Origin: Brasenia schreberi
Lineage: Eukaryota; Streptophyta; Magnoliopsida; Nymphaeales; Cabombaceae
Direction of reading: 5' to 3'
DNA: 64,000 bases
Assembly: GCA_036023115.1 (NCBI GenBank)
Contig: JAYKKT010000040.1
Coordinates: 3,932,501-3,996,500, forward strand
Part shown: positions 36,421 to 48,941 of the stretch, piece after piece
Position numbering within the stretch: the first letter of the stretch is position 1
Layout of the letters: every line of letters starts with the position of its first letter
The notes under the pieces: model-generated
Seen by the model: only the letters and a program-made list of their open reading frames with translations
Database searches by the model: none
What the model was told of the DNA's origin: nothing
Made by a program: the position numbers and the translations under genes

Positions 36421-38184
36421 AGCGTACCGTATTGCGTATAATCTTTTCATCATACATATCGTATCATGTCATAATTTTTTCTTAAAACACTTTTAAAATT
36501 AAGAAGAATCTCGTAAATAATTCTTATGAACTACCACGGGGCACATATTGACATTGTATCAAAATAATAACATGACTAATTTAACAAGACATTAAGTACC
36601 TATACAAGCTATATTAAGTTATCATAATGTGATTAACTGATAATAATCATAAATTCTTTAACATAAACAAATAAATCAGGTAACTAAGTAAGTTTTTCTT
36701 TTAAATCTAATAATTGGTATAGTCATTATCATATAAAATCAAAGTAACAAACATTGTTTGAAGTTACAACTTACATCACCGAAGAATAAGAATCATAATC
36801 TCAAATGTTTATACTTGGGCATACATTAATGCGTTAATATAGTTTTAGATAGTTAAAGGCAATCCCAATAAGAGAAGAGAATTGTCATATAACTCCATTT
36901 CCAAAACTATAGAATCCCCCCTATTTTCATCATAAATATTTTATATACAATCAATTATACATTTATCAGCCTCAATATCACTCTTAAATGTAACAAAGTA
37001 CCTAAATGCTAGATTCATGTATTAGATTATTACATCTATTTTCAATAATTCTTCTCACAAGTATATAATCACTCTTCTACCAATGTAGTTGCTCTTGATA
37101 ATGTCCTTAGCCATATTCATGACTCCATACACAAAAAGATGACTTGTACTCACCGGTAGCCAATCTTAAAAGCTTTACATAGAAACATATGATCTTTACC
37201 AATCTAATACATGAATTCCAAAATATATCCCTCAAGATTACCCTCAAAATTCATTACAGTTTTATTCCTCTTATTTTAAGACAAATAAAAAAATATTCAT
37301 ATCTTAACTACATTTGCTCTAAAGCTTGATTTTATTTCACAATATAGGCAAAAATAGTAGTAATATGAAGTAGTTTAATGCTATTAGTATATCTCTTTAT
37401 CATATAGTTATAAATGACTTTGGTAATATCTTAACAACATTCAACTTATGTTTTTACCTCATCCATCTCTCTAATACTCTAAACAATTATATCAATACAA
37501 TGCATTGCATATGATATCCAACAAAAAAAGTGTCATAGTTAGTTGCATTATTTATAAGGAATTGGACTATATTTTACGCCTTACCTCTAAAATCATTTTA
37601 TCAATTTTTTTCTTCAAATCCTCTCCATTGTATACATAATTCACATGTCTATCATGCATAATATGAGAATAAAAGCAATAGCAAACAAATAGAATTATAA
37701 ATGATAAAAACACTATATAAATCACCACAAGACCAAAAAAGTTATATACAAAAAAGAAATGAGCAAAACCTACTCTAATAAATGAAGACAATGGTTCTCA
37801 CAAGAAACACAACAAAACTATGAAAAATAAAGGAAAACAAAATTTTATACTTCAAAATGTGTATAAATTACACTTATGCATAAAAAAAAATTATAGTTTT
37901 ACAATTCAAACACCAAAATCTCTATCCAATAGGAGTGTAGATGGAGGGAAATAAATAAATAAACCTTAAAAAGCCAAAGTTCCTATAATAAACAAGGTTT
38001 GGTTTATATGTTAAATCTCTATCACCCGTATCATACGATATACACCTGTATTATATGATATGACCCTATATATAGGCCTCTAATGATTTCATATTGGTAT
38101 TTCTTTTGATATGACATGATATGGTCCATATCGTATGTATGGACTGATATGCCTAACATTAGTTATGGTGACACCAAATAGATA

Positions 38185-38231
<47 letters not shown>

Positions 38232-38757
38232 GGATGTAGTCCATACTTAATACTTGATCATACATATCCAATGGCTTGTCTTCCATGGTTCCACCATTTC
38301 ATAGAAAAGTAATGGTAAATGATTAAAGATGGTAGTCGGTGGTTGAAATGGTGAAATCATACAAAACAAACTATTGAAAATTGAATATGAACCTACTATA
38401 TATATCTATAAATCTCTCTCTACATAAAATAAATAGAAGGAGAGATAGAGAGTGTTGCATGTACTCTCATGGAGGCAAGCATATTGAGGTTGTCTTTTAT
38501 AATTTTTTCAAACATCTTATAACTTTAAAATAATATTTATATCTTTAAAAAAACAAGAAACCCATCACAACATAAAACTACAAATAATTCATCCTCTTCA
38601 CTATTTGATTGGTGTTATTAATGATGGAGATTTGAATTAAAAATATCATCTTATTTTCATACTTTTCATTTAACATACATTAAATGTTTCTGAGAGATCA
38701 AATGGTTGTCATGGGTTTCTTTTGGTTTTCTCTTTTAGTGGGTTCTCTAAAGTTAGA

Positions 38758-38801
<44 letters not shown>

Positions 38802-40137
38802 CCTATCTATCTATATATATATATATATATATATATAATCATGCCTACAAGCTTCAATTAATCAGCACTCAGAGTGCTAGGTCAACAGTAAGGCCCTTTG
38901 ACGCATAATCACATGTGGCGAGTTCGATTCTTGGGAGTGCATGCTCAACCTTCCTTTTGTAAAAAAGGAAGAAGAAATTCAACAAATTAATTTTAGACAA
39001 AAGGACCCAGGTCCAAGATAACATAATTGAATGTCTAAAACTCATAAAATGGTACTTGCTCAAACAAGGAAAGGGTTAGAGCAATGCTTTTGAATCAAAA
39101 GTGAAAATAGGTTGGATTTTATCTAGGGCTGATACAGATCCAATTCCAAATCAAGAGATACCAAAAAGTCATGTATTCAATATCTCTCTGGATAACAATT
39201 AGACAGAAAAAGAAAGTGCTCCAAGGGAATCTCTTTCAAGCCTTGAATCGCTTTACACCCTTCTGTCAACTAATTTGGATTCTGGCATGCTTCACAATCC
39301 AATTCACTGGAGAGCGGAATAAATACAATTCAAACTTGTTGATAGACATGGCTGATTCCTAGCCGGCCCGGTGGTTCCAACCAGAACCAAATCAGGTCAG
39401 TGAAACTGGAATTATAACCGACAGTTTCAAACCATCGGTTTCAATATTTTTTATAAAATTACCGGTTCCGAGTGATTTTAGACTCAAATTAGAACCATCC
39501 CAAAACCTGTTCTATATGGAACCAGCGATTTGAAACCACCAGTTCCGATTTACTCAGAACTGGACATTTCTACATCTTGACTCTCGGAACCTACCAGTCA
39601 AATTTGAAATTGGATTCTCCCATATGGTACTTACACGGACACGAAATGGACATGAAAAGAGATACTTGATGCAGAGACGAGATTAAACAATTACGCAATC
39701 ATGGTTGGACACCATAAAATGAACGAAAGGGGGAGAGGGGATAGTCTTTCCGAAATTATACACAAAAGACAAGCCCACTATGAAAGTATTGACATGTCTA
39801 TTTCATATTTCAAGTGAACCGCTCTAGAATACACAAGAATAGCCCATGGATAAACATCATATAGTCAAATCTCAATCATATTTACACAGTAGAAATCCAA
39901 TCTACAGAAGACACGGTGGAAATGCCAATTCCTGTACCCAACAAAAGGTCTCAATCTACATATGCCTCTACAGCAAAGGCAAACCCAGCTCTATCGTAGA
40001 GAGAGAAGAGAGATTCTCTCTCTAGTCATGCCTGAAATACAAAGGCAGACCAACTAGGAGCAATTATACATAACTGAACCGTACATGGTGAGAATAAATT
40101 CCAGATACGGCCAGGAGCCGGCAAACCAGAAGAGATC
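36421..40137. other. AT-rich gene-free spacer
   Basis: There is no long open frame and no recognisable gene. It contains CT/TA microsatellites at 38185-38231 and 38757-38837 and a SINE-like element at 38865-38975. A block rich in GGTTCCA-like imperfect repeats lies at about 39360-39600. Diverged inverted copies of a CATACATA/CATGTCATA motif lie at about 36445-36475 and 38105-38150. Confidence 0.6.
38865..38975 (+). repeat. possible tRNA-derived SINE
   Basis: GCGAGTTCGATTCTTGGGAG is a good B-box match and AGTGCTAGGTCAACAG a weak A box upstream. The element ends CAACCTTCCTTTTGTA with an A/G-rich tail. It shares its end type with the segments near 16750 and 1255. Confidence 0.45.
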
Positions 40138-43100
40138 CTATAAAAGAATAAGCACAAACACGACGAAACTTAGTGTAAAGACCGTCTCTGTAGCACTACC
40201 CAATGATGATGGACAAGAATTCCGTGTCTTGTGCCTGTTTATAATCGCATCCTCTGGATTGAAAGTACGAGGGCTGACGTCGGAAACCGGCGGCAAAGTT
40301 ATTGGTGGTGGTTTTACCGAAAGTGTTGCCGAGCCCTCGGTATCATAACCTGAATGGGAAACATTAGTTAGTTTCAATCGAGAGGATTATATAATTTCAC
40401 TACAAGGAACTGCCGCATTGCTTATGCTCACAGTCAAAAATCTTCCAACCCAGGACAAACTTCTCTCTGTCAAAAACAATCCGATGACCTGTCATGAAGT
40501 TCTCTGCAACCACGACGATGAAGAGGATTGGTGTCAAAATAGTTTCTTATCAAAGAACTTTACCTCCTAAGCATTTCTTCACAAATAAAATCACTTGTGT
40601 AGACACATACCACATACACAACCTACATTCACACACATGCCACATTCATAGATGCACCTAGACATGCACATGCCACATCCACGCGAGCACGCACACAAAA
40701 ATGTACGTCCTTCCAAGAATATCATTTTGCAAGGGAAAAAAAATCAATTCAAAGTACAAACTGAGAAGCCGCAGCAAACGATATATGTGAAAGGGACTGC
40801 ATAAATGCACATTTTATGAACACTTTGGAGTGTCTTCTAGATGGGTAACCCAAGACAAAAGCCTTTTATCTCTCTTAAGACTACCATCTGACGCTTATCA
40901 TTCAAATCAATCTAGCATAAAGATAATTACTCTCCTTATAAAGCGCATAGTTCACCATTCATTGTAGCTGGCAGCAGCATTGTCGGCAACGGAAAGAAAG
41001 AGATGATTTATCATCAGAACCGAAACAGACTTTTCTAACCCTAAATCCGAGCACAGTTGCAGTGGTGGCTACTTCACTACTAAGTACAACAACAGCCTTT
41101 TCCTAGAGCTTGGTCCTGTGCCTATCATGGGGTCGGCTACATGGATTCTTTGTTTCCATAGAGCTTGGTCCTGTGCCGTGTTAACAGTTAACATAAGCTT
41201 GATCCTGGCCACTTCACTGTTAAGTAATAATAGAAGTTGAGATTAAGTATAAATCTCTCCTTTAAATAAGTTTCATCAAATCTAAATATCCAGAACTTAC
41301 ATCAAAATATAAATGCAACCGCTTATGTTCCATTAGCTAAAAAATTTATGTTTTCATCTTGGAAAGAGAAAATGCAGAATTTGATGTTTCTGTAATCTGT
41401 ACGCTCAGTATAATGCAACTTGTAGCTTGACGTAGTGTAGGAAAGTCAAAATAAAGTGAAAGCTGCTCTCGGGTTCCTATAGATGTCGGAGAAGGTAAGG
41501 AATCCTGAAGGTATGGGGATATTCTCATCAGCAACGAGACTATAAACTACTGGAACCTCAAGAAAGCAGTGCAATGCATGCCAAGATCATAAGACGCTTG
41601 AGAAGTAAAACCATAACTTTTTCCCTAAACTCGATTCTTGAAAAGAGACAAGGAACTGTTTAGTGGAAGCTCCAAAGGCAGAATACTAGCAACTAAGCCA
41701 TGGAAATATTGACTTCCCAAAACAAACCAAATGAAGCTCTAACTAAAAAGTAAAAGAATGCTCAAAAACTACTTAAGACTAAGGAGGAACTTACGGCCAA
41801 TAATGTTCAAGTTAGAGCTCTTCACAACAGCTAGGCAGTACGTATATTGAAGCTGCATATCATGATAAGCTAGACTGTAAAGACTAAGTAGCAGAACAAT
41901 TTGCAGTAACAATGTATAACAACCACTATTTACCGGAGTAGAAAACCAAATAATGGGAGAAATGACAGGAAACTTTCCCCCACCCTTCATCGTTATGCTA
42001 ATATCTGGAATAAATGGGGAGTTTTCCCCACTGCATAGCAGAAAAACATCACATTCCATATCCAGTGGTTAATTTTCGTGGAAAACTTGATTATCATGAT
42101 TGAATAGCATGTTCATGATGATTACCTGAAACCATAACAATAATCAAATGTGAATCTCGAATCAGGAGGTTTAAGTAGAGGATCACGAACTTTTGAGTTA
42201 AACTGCAAAGGAAGAAATGCCACGCAACTGAGAATCACCCGTTCAGCTGTAAACCTACTACTGGAAATGCTGCAATTGCACTTACAGTCTGAGCAACAAG
42301 AGTGTAGACTGGATCAGCCAAACAAGTAAAAGAGGTTCCAGTGTCAAACAGTGCAAAATGCTCCGGCTCTATTTTGATATGCTCAGTATCCACTTGTACT
42401 CCAGTGATACTGATGTTGTACGTTGGGCTGCACATTTACCCAAGCAAACCAAATTACAATTTCGAGCCATCAAAGAAAAAGATCGGGTTTGCAACCCATA
42501 ATGCACCAAATGAAGAACAAGGGTACTCACTGCAATTGGTCCACGTTAAATGGTGTTGATTCTTGGTCAGCGCTACCTTTGTCCCCAAAGTTGATTCTCC
42601 CAATACCATCACGACTAAAACACATGGAAAATGAATTTGCTATAAGGCCATCGCTAGCCAAAATGCTAGGGACTGATATCTTCTCCAACCCGAGTCCAAA
42701 TAAACCATTTGGAGCAACGCCACCCACGAAGGAGCCAGTCTGAACCTGCCCACAACTGCATGATGATACAAGTAAGATAACCATCGATATCAGGAATTTG
42801 AGATCGAAACTAGGAATTTGCCAAGTTCAATCATTTCAACATAGTTCTTGCATCCAACAGTTTTAGCAAATAAATGCGGAAAAAAGACAGAAAGGAAAAA
42901 TCATACCCAAATACAATCGAGGCATTGAGCAGTTCTGGTTGGCTATCTTCTGTACTTAAGTGGAGTATATCCTCTATTAAAACTCCTGACGACGAAGTAT
43001 CGGCTGAGACATACCTAACCTCGTAAAGGCACTCATCAGTAGTTCCAGAGCATCGTCTTTTCGAATCGCAGAGATTTGCATTACAGGTCACATGTTTGCT

Positions 43101-43986
43101 TGTTGCAGACAAACTCGGCGAGTAAACACTGAGCTCAATGCCCTAAGACAACATAATGGGGAAAAGGAGAGACGAAGGTAAACCTTTCATTCTACGGTAG
43201 AATCAATGAACTGTGATTTGTTTCGCCCGTATGTGATCTTATACAGATAAAAGTTTGAGACCTTCAAATGAACCATTTATGTATGAAATTTGCTGACATT
43301 GCATTTAGCAATAAGCCTTCTTAGTAGATCGAACAATTATCCAAACTTTCACTCGATCAGATATACCAATTGCAACAAAGTTCCAACAGAAAACTGCAAA
43401 AAGATCAATAGAGGAACGAAAACGTACGGGCAAATTTGTGAGGGATTTAGCAGTAGAACAACTCTCGCACATGCAAGGCACCCAAAAGAGATTGCTACCC
43501 GTATCCAAAGCCACCAGAAACCTCACGCCCGGCGTTCCGATCTCCACAGTCGTATAGTGCAAACTTAATTCACAAAAAGCACACCAAAATTAGAAGCCAA
43601 AAAATACCGTAGTTGTACAAAATCACACACCGATCCAAACAGGAAAAGAAAAAGAAGAAGAAGCACGCTTACAATCCCAAAGAATTGATTCGAAGAGTCA
43701 TGTTGCCGTCCTCAAAGGTAAGCGGCGGCCCATTTCCGGCCAAATTCCTGCCATGAAGGACCCGATCATGGTGAACGAGCGTGGCGTAGTAGTCGACGCT
43801 ACCCTTCTCCGGCCATTCGTCCACGGGGACGCCCATGGCAGAGCTCATCCACTGCCGGACGTGATCGGAGAACTTGTGATGGACCTCGAAACTGAACACC
43901 TGGCCATCCGACATCGCCAATGAGTAAAGCACCGGAAAGAGAAGAAGGAGGATAACCGGCAGCCCGAGACCGCCGGAGATCGCCAT
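40138..43986 (-). CDS. GPI-anchored aspartic protease, A1 family (ten exons, 522 aa)
   Basis: Minus-strand exons: 43986-43673, 43563-43428, 43142-42907, 42755-42531, 42427-42286, 42202-42126, 42030-41934, 41852-41795, 40503-40432 and 40349-40138. All junctions are GT-AG and in phase, giving 522 residues. A hydrophobic signal peptide occupies about 1-26. The first catalytic Asp is in DTGS (125-128, context FLVALDTGSNLFWVPC) and the second in DTGTS (332-336, ALFDTGTSFTCL). SGVLIEDILHL and NIIG-Q-NFMTGHRIVFDRE are typical of plant APF1/ASPG-like proteases. The tail, Ser/Pro-rich then strongly hydrophobic (TLSFVVFVLILL to the end), looks like a GPI-anchor signal, placing the enzyme at the cell surface. 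Nothing is broken. The specific paralogue and substrate are unknown. Confidence 0.95.
41087..41206 (-). mobile_element. 120-bp LINE 3'-end insertion in protease intron 8
   Basis: It is flanked by imperfect 20-bp duplications at 41067-41086 and 41207-41226 (core ACTTCACT..TAAGTA). On the minus strand it contains only the last bases of the LINE (CAAAGAATCCATGTAGCCGA and the GTTGTTGT tail), with an internal doubling of AGAGCTTGGTCCTGTGCC (plus strand). Confidence 0.8.
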
Positions 43987-44089
43987 GTGGTCGGGAATCC
44001 AACGGCGGACCCGTGATCGCTAGGGAGGGAGTCAGGAAAGTGTGAACAGAAGAGATGCGATCGGATCGGGGGAGGATGAAAGATCCATC

Positions 44090-44092
<3 letters not shown>

Positions 44093-44136
<44 letters not shown>
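44093..44136 (-). repeat. (CT)n microsatellite upstream of the protease gene
   Basis: About 20 CT units (GA on the gene strand) lie 110 bases before the protease start codon, probably in its leader or promoter. This mirrors the position of the CT tract before the CHX gene. Confidence 0.9.
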
Positions 44137-44139
<3 letters not shown>

Positions 44140-45582
44140 GTCTGTAGAAGTGATGACGAAGGTGTCAGAGAAGACGGGAAGAAAATGGTCGCGTGTAAAG
44201 CGAAGAGAAAGAGGGAGTTAACTTCAACAGACGCCTTTTTAACGGGAGTTGGCTGGTGGATGAGTGAGATCCCAACTTTAAAATCCAGAATTAAAAAAAA
44301 AAGTAAAAAAGAGACCCAAACTTAAGATTAATCAATCATGATACATGCTTCGACACGGATCTCAAAACATTTTTATGTAAAAGTTTTTAAAAATATTAAT
44401 TTTAGGTATAATCTTCATTATAATTTCTATTTTCCCTCTCTCGTGCCTTAGATTGTCATTCAACTCCATTTTGTATTCTTTTTTGGCAAAAGGTTTATAT
44501 ATTCTCTGGTCATGTTTTGCTTAATTTCTTTTTTTAATCTTCAGATGGAATGAACGGGATTAAATAGTTAAGAAGTTTCAGGCAATCGGGAGTTCATGAT
44601 TCAGCTTATGAGACTCTCCGGCACTTTTTGTAGTGGATTTGGTCCCTATATAATTGGATTAGGTAGACACACACAAGAAATCAACTTGGATTAAGAATTA
44701 TATAAACACTAAAGAAAATGACGCCAAAAGGGTTATAAAACTACTTGAATTTAAAGCTGTTATCCTTGAGCTTGAGTGCATTTAAAATTACTCCTTGACA
44801 TGAAAAAATGACACTTGTCATATGAACCGACTCCTTACATCATCAAATATTGCTGTTCTCCAAATTAACCCTCCTTTTTTGTTAAATTTTGACATATATA
44901 TATATATATATATAAAGAGAGAGAGAGAGAAAATTGTGCTTTGTATGCTTTATACTTTGAAGTTAATATATAATAATGATAGAATTCTTTAAGGATGATT
45001 TAAGTACGAACCAAAATTTCTCTATATACATCATAGTCCATGTCCATGTACACACTCAATTATGCAAAAGTCTTAAAAATCTCAATTATTAAATCTTTAA
45101 TATTAACAATTGAGATTTTGAAAAAAAAGTGATCAGTATTTATATATTTAATGTACCTATAAAACGTAAAGTTTAAATTTCTACCATTCATCTCGCTTAT
45201 CCAATAGTTGAGATACTTAAGAATATCTCACTCTTCGAATGGTTGAGATATGCAAGAAATGTAAGAATATTTGAGGAGATAGGGTGTGCATGTTTAGCAC
45301 GGTCTCTCTTTTTATTTATGTATGTGTACATACATACACTACTTTTTATGCAATCAATGATTATCAAGAAAACCATCTCATGTCATATTTAATCTCACAT
45401 CATATTTAATGTAATCATGTGTATTAGATGGTATCAATTTTTTATCGATATTGATGGACGACTCGATCTAGATTGCTTATGTGATGACACGGATGACATA
45501 AATTGCAAAGAAGTAATCAATACGTTCTAGTTCTTGCTACCCGGCATAGTCTAACATAGGAGAATATCTAGTAACTCCCACC

Positions 45583-45652
<70 letters not shown>

Positions 45653-47010
45653 ATGCAAGCACGTGCATGTACGTGTTTGTGTTTAGACCTCTCCGGTTCC
45701 ATCAAAACTTGAAATACTTGGTTCGGTTTCAGCTCTAAACTAAACCGTTTCCCCAATAGATGAAACTGAAATTGAACTGCGAGCGTCCACAGTTTCAGTT
45801 CCAGTTCCAGTTCCGGCTGGTTCTATGAGCGGTTGAACTCACTGGGCTTGGTTGGAATTGGACAGGTCTAAGTGTGTTTGTGCTACATTAATGAGGCCAA
45901 ACTGAACTACTGGAGCCCGTTTCTGGTTAGGTTTGGCTCGGAGTTGGTCCAACCAGGGTGCTACTCTTTTTGCAGCCTCAAACAAAACAAGTAACTCAGA
46001 TAACTGGTTCAGGTTTTGCGATCATGTGACAGTGATGCCTTGCTGATATTGACGTTGCAACCATTAACAACCAAAAATGATTTCTACATTTCAGCTAACA
46101 TTTTCCTAATTTTTAACGGCTCTTAAGTTCCTTATGCAAATTCAATTTGGGAAGAAACTGTGTCACATGGATACTTCAACTCGGCCGCGCATCGTGTCAC
46201 ATTTTAGAGTAATTAGGAGAGGGACTCGGCCGGGTTCGACTCGTCACTGGCTTATTCATGTTCGTTACGTTAGACTGTATTATAAACATGAGAAGTTCAG
46301 CTCGGTTCGGTTCTTAAAAGCTCATCAAATGTTATTAATAATGATTTACCTAAACCTCCATGATAATTTGGGTATTTATTTATTTTTTATCTTTTTCTCA
46401 CAGGAGGATTTTAGATAGATGACTTGCCACCGGCAGCGGATCTAGAAAATAGTGTTAGGGGACAAAGTATATATTTCATGATGTTGGGAGTTGAAACATG
46501 AATCTCAACATGTATTCACTGCAAAATGTAGTTTTAACAGTGAAACTTTTAAATTGAGAAGCGACCTGAAACTGGGCCTGGAATCAGGGTCGGTTCATTC
46601 TGACCCTAGGTTTTGATGGAACCAGCTTGTGTTGGATTTGACACGCTTTTGACACGATGAGAAAAAGTATGTGTTCTCATCCAACTAAAGTGACAAACAA
46701 AAAATTTGGTTGTGATTGGGTTGATCCATGTTTTACAAGAACATGAAATGACATGACACGAATTTGAGAAGCGAAATTCCTACCCCAAAAGTCCACATTT
46801 ATAAAGCGAGTTGTGTCTGCACTGATCTGGTTCTTACACGAGAACACACGAACCGGAACACGAATTTTCGACCCACTGTCCGCGATGACAGTCTTCCGTT
46901 TTGTTTCCACGGGCTACGTTATTAATGCTTTATTGACGTTAAGATACATTTAGAAATTGGAAAAGGAGTCGCCGGGAACTCGGGTGGAAGAGAAATCGCG
47001 AAGCGTGAAA
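44137..47010. other. gene-free spacer before the PREY-like gene
   Basis: No gene is recognised. It contains a (TA)n(GA)n tract (44888-44926), a (TA)n(TG)n tract (45586-45650) and a block at about 45690-46030 rich in CAGTTCC/GGTTCGG-like imperfect repeats resembling the block at 39360-39600. Segments with repeated GACACGA and CTCGGCCG motifs (46150-46900) look like old transposon debris, but I cannot name a family. Bases just before 47011 should hold the promoter of the next gene. Confidence 0.5.
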
Positions 47011-48941
47011 ATGGTGAAAGGAAGCGCCGTTTGTTTCGGGGACGTCAGAATCGCGAAGAAGCTGGCCGACATCCTCGTTTGTCCTCTTTCGAAACAGCCA
47101 CTGAGGTGCGAATTATAGCAATCTTACGTGCTCCTCCCTCGTCTTTTCCCACAATTTGAATCCTTTGTTTTTGTCAGGGTATGCGAGGAATCCAATTCTC
47201 TGGTCTCCGACGCCTTGGGCGTCTCGTACCCGGTTACTTCTTGTTCTCTCTTCTTACCAATGCCGCTTTCTTCTTCACTTCTGTCCCCATTTGGTGCGAA
47301 ATTTCTATGATGGAATTGTTTCTCATTGTCTATCGTTTGTTGGTATTGGTAATCCATTATCCATCATAAACTTTGTGCGTTGGAATGAGAAAATTGCGGT
47401 GTTCACCTAAAAGCTGGCTAGAGAGGCTTCATAAATCCCATTTGACTAGATAAATGGGGACAACTAGTTACTGCATTTGCTGCTTTCTTGTTCCTCTCGT
47501 GTTCCTTATGTGATTGTTGGTGAGGGAAAGTTTTTCGATTGGAAATCTTAGGAGGTTTTGATTATTGGCGGGCTTAGATGAACTGCGATGATTTTAAGTT
47601 CGAGCACAGAGTATGTTTAATCTATGCACGAGCATCAAAGATACTAGAGAATTTTAGATCCTTCTTAGAAATGTTTTCTTCTCCATTAAAGAGAAAAGGA
47701 ATTGTTGAAGTGCTGCGTTTGAGATAATATCTCTAAGGGATTATATTTTGTGATCTAACATAATCATATCATTCCTTGCTCTAGAGATGGAGTGTTCCTG
47801 CTGCATGAAGCTGAGTTTTTTGATGGTTTGATGTGTTTAATGATGTTTATGTCGTTCATCAATCTCAGTTTATTGTAAACACCAGAAAACTTTGAATATC
47901 TAAAAACTAACAAACAAAATTACCATGTTCTGAACAAAAAACTTGGTCGGTTTCACATTGTAGGTGTCCCCATATAGATACGTTAAGTGCGAAGCCATCC
48001 ATGTCTCATGCGCTCTAGTTTTCTTCTAATTTTCATATTGAAGTAAAAATGACTAATCATTATACTTGATCATCGTTGTTAATCAATATGTTGTCCTTGA
48101 AAATTTTCCATCAGCATTCTATTTCACTTTTTTGCTTCCTGGAAGAATGATAGGGGTTTAATAGGGCCGAGTCGAGCCGAGTATTGCCAAGCTCGACTTG
48201 AGTTCCATTAAGATTTAGTAAGCTCAAGGTTGGCTTTAGCTTGACCAAGGTTAAGCTCAGCCAGAGAATGCGTAGGGTGTAACCAAGCCATGCAAACTCG
48301 AATATAGGCAAGCTTGACCTGTCTTGTCTTAGAAAAACTAATGTGGAACTCGAGCTTGTCTTGAACATTTTTCATGCCTTTTTAAAAGAAAAAAAAGAGA
48401 AGAGTACGTGGCCTATAATATTTTCTTTCCCAATCTTTCTACCTACTCTCATCGAGAAAAATAGAAAAATTAATCATTTTCATGCCTTTTTAAAAGAAAA
48501 ACAAATAGAGGAAAGGAAGAGAACAAACCTTTTTCTACCAACGACTCTTATCAAGACTCGATTGAGCTCAAGCTTAGGTTTTCTCAGACGAGCCAAGTCA
48601 AGCTTGCCTATACTCAACTTCAAGCTTGGCTTGAACTGATTGGAGCCAGTCCGAGCTTGGATACTAAACCTCTGCCGAGCTTGAACTTGCTAAATCTTAA
48701 TCACGCTCGAGTTGAGCTTGGCAATACTTGGCTCGATTACACCCCTAAGAACGATGGGTTGGAGAATAACATCTCATAGTCTTACTATCCTTGGATACTG
48801 TGCATGTTTCAGATAGTTAATGGAATACCTTGTCTGGTGCCAAAGGATGGGAAGTTGCTCGACGATGATGCTGGTTGCAAAGAAAAAGGAGGATCACAAA
48901 CTGCTAATTCAAGTAACAAGGCTTCAGACAATAACTTATAA
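47011..48941 (+). CDS. PREY / Trm112-like small protein (UPF0434 type, three exons, 92 aa)
   Basis: Exons 47011-47105, 47178-47232 and 48813-48941 join in phases 2 and 0 with GT-AG introns. The protein reads KKLADILVCPLSKQPLR, then CEESNSLVSDALGVSYP, then IVNGIPCLVPKDGK and a short polar tail. This is the full UPF0434/Trm112p-like domain. The bacterial YcaR family and human mitochondrial PREY share it; PREY supports methyltransferases of complex I and ubiquinone assembly. Intron 1 is 72 bp. Intron 2 is 1.58 kb and holds a foldback transposon. The basic N-terminus is too short to prove mitochondrial import, so the role is inferred from the family. Confidence 0.92.
48152..48746. mobile_element. 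foldback MITE, Mutator-like, in PREY-like intron 2
   Basis: The ends read AGGGGTTTAAT and ATTACACCCCT in inverted orientation. The inverted similarity continues inward for roughly 200 bp on each side (GAGCC.AGTATTGCCAAGCTC, AAGATTTAG.AAG). The element is flanked by 9-bp duplications AAGAATGAT (48143-48151) and AAGAACGAT (48747-48755) with one mismatch. It has no coding capacity. Nine-base duplications and long inverted repeats favour a Mutator-like origin over hAT (8 bp). Most of the element could fold back on itself. Confidence 0.85.

Noticed and set aside
36078..36422. 114-codon frame upstream of IF3
   Set aside because: Arg/Glu-rich without a domain, overlapping the IF3 leader and promoter region; probably chance.
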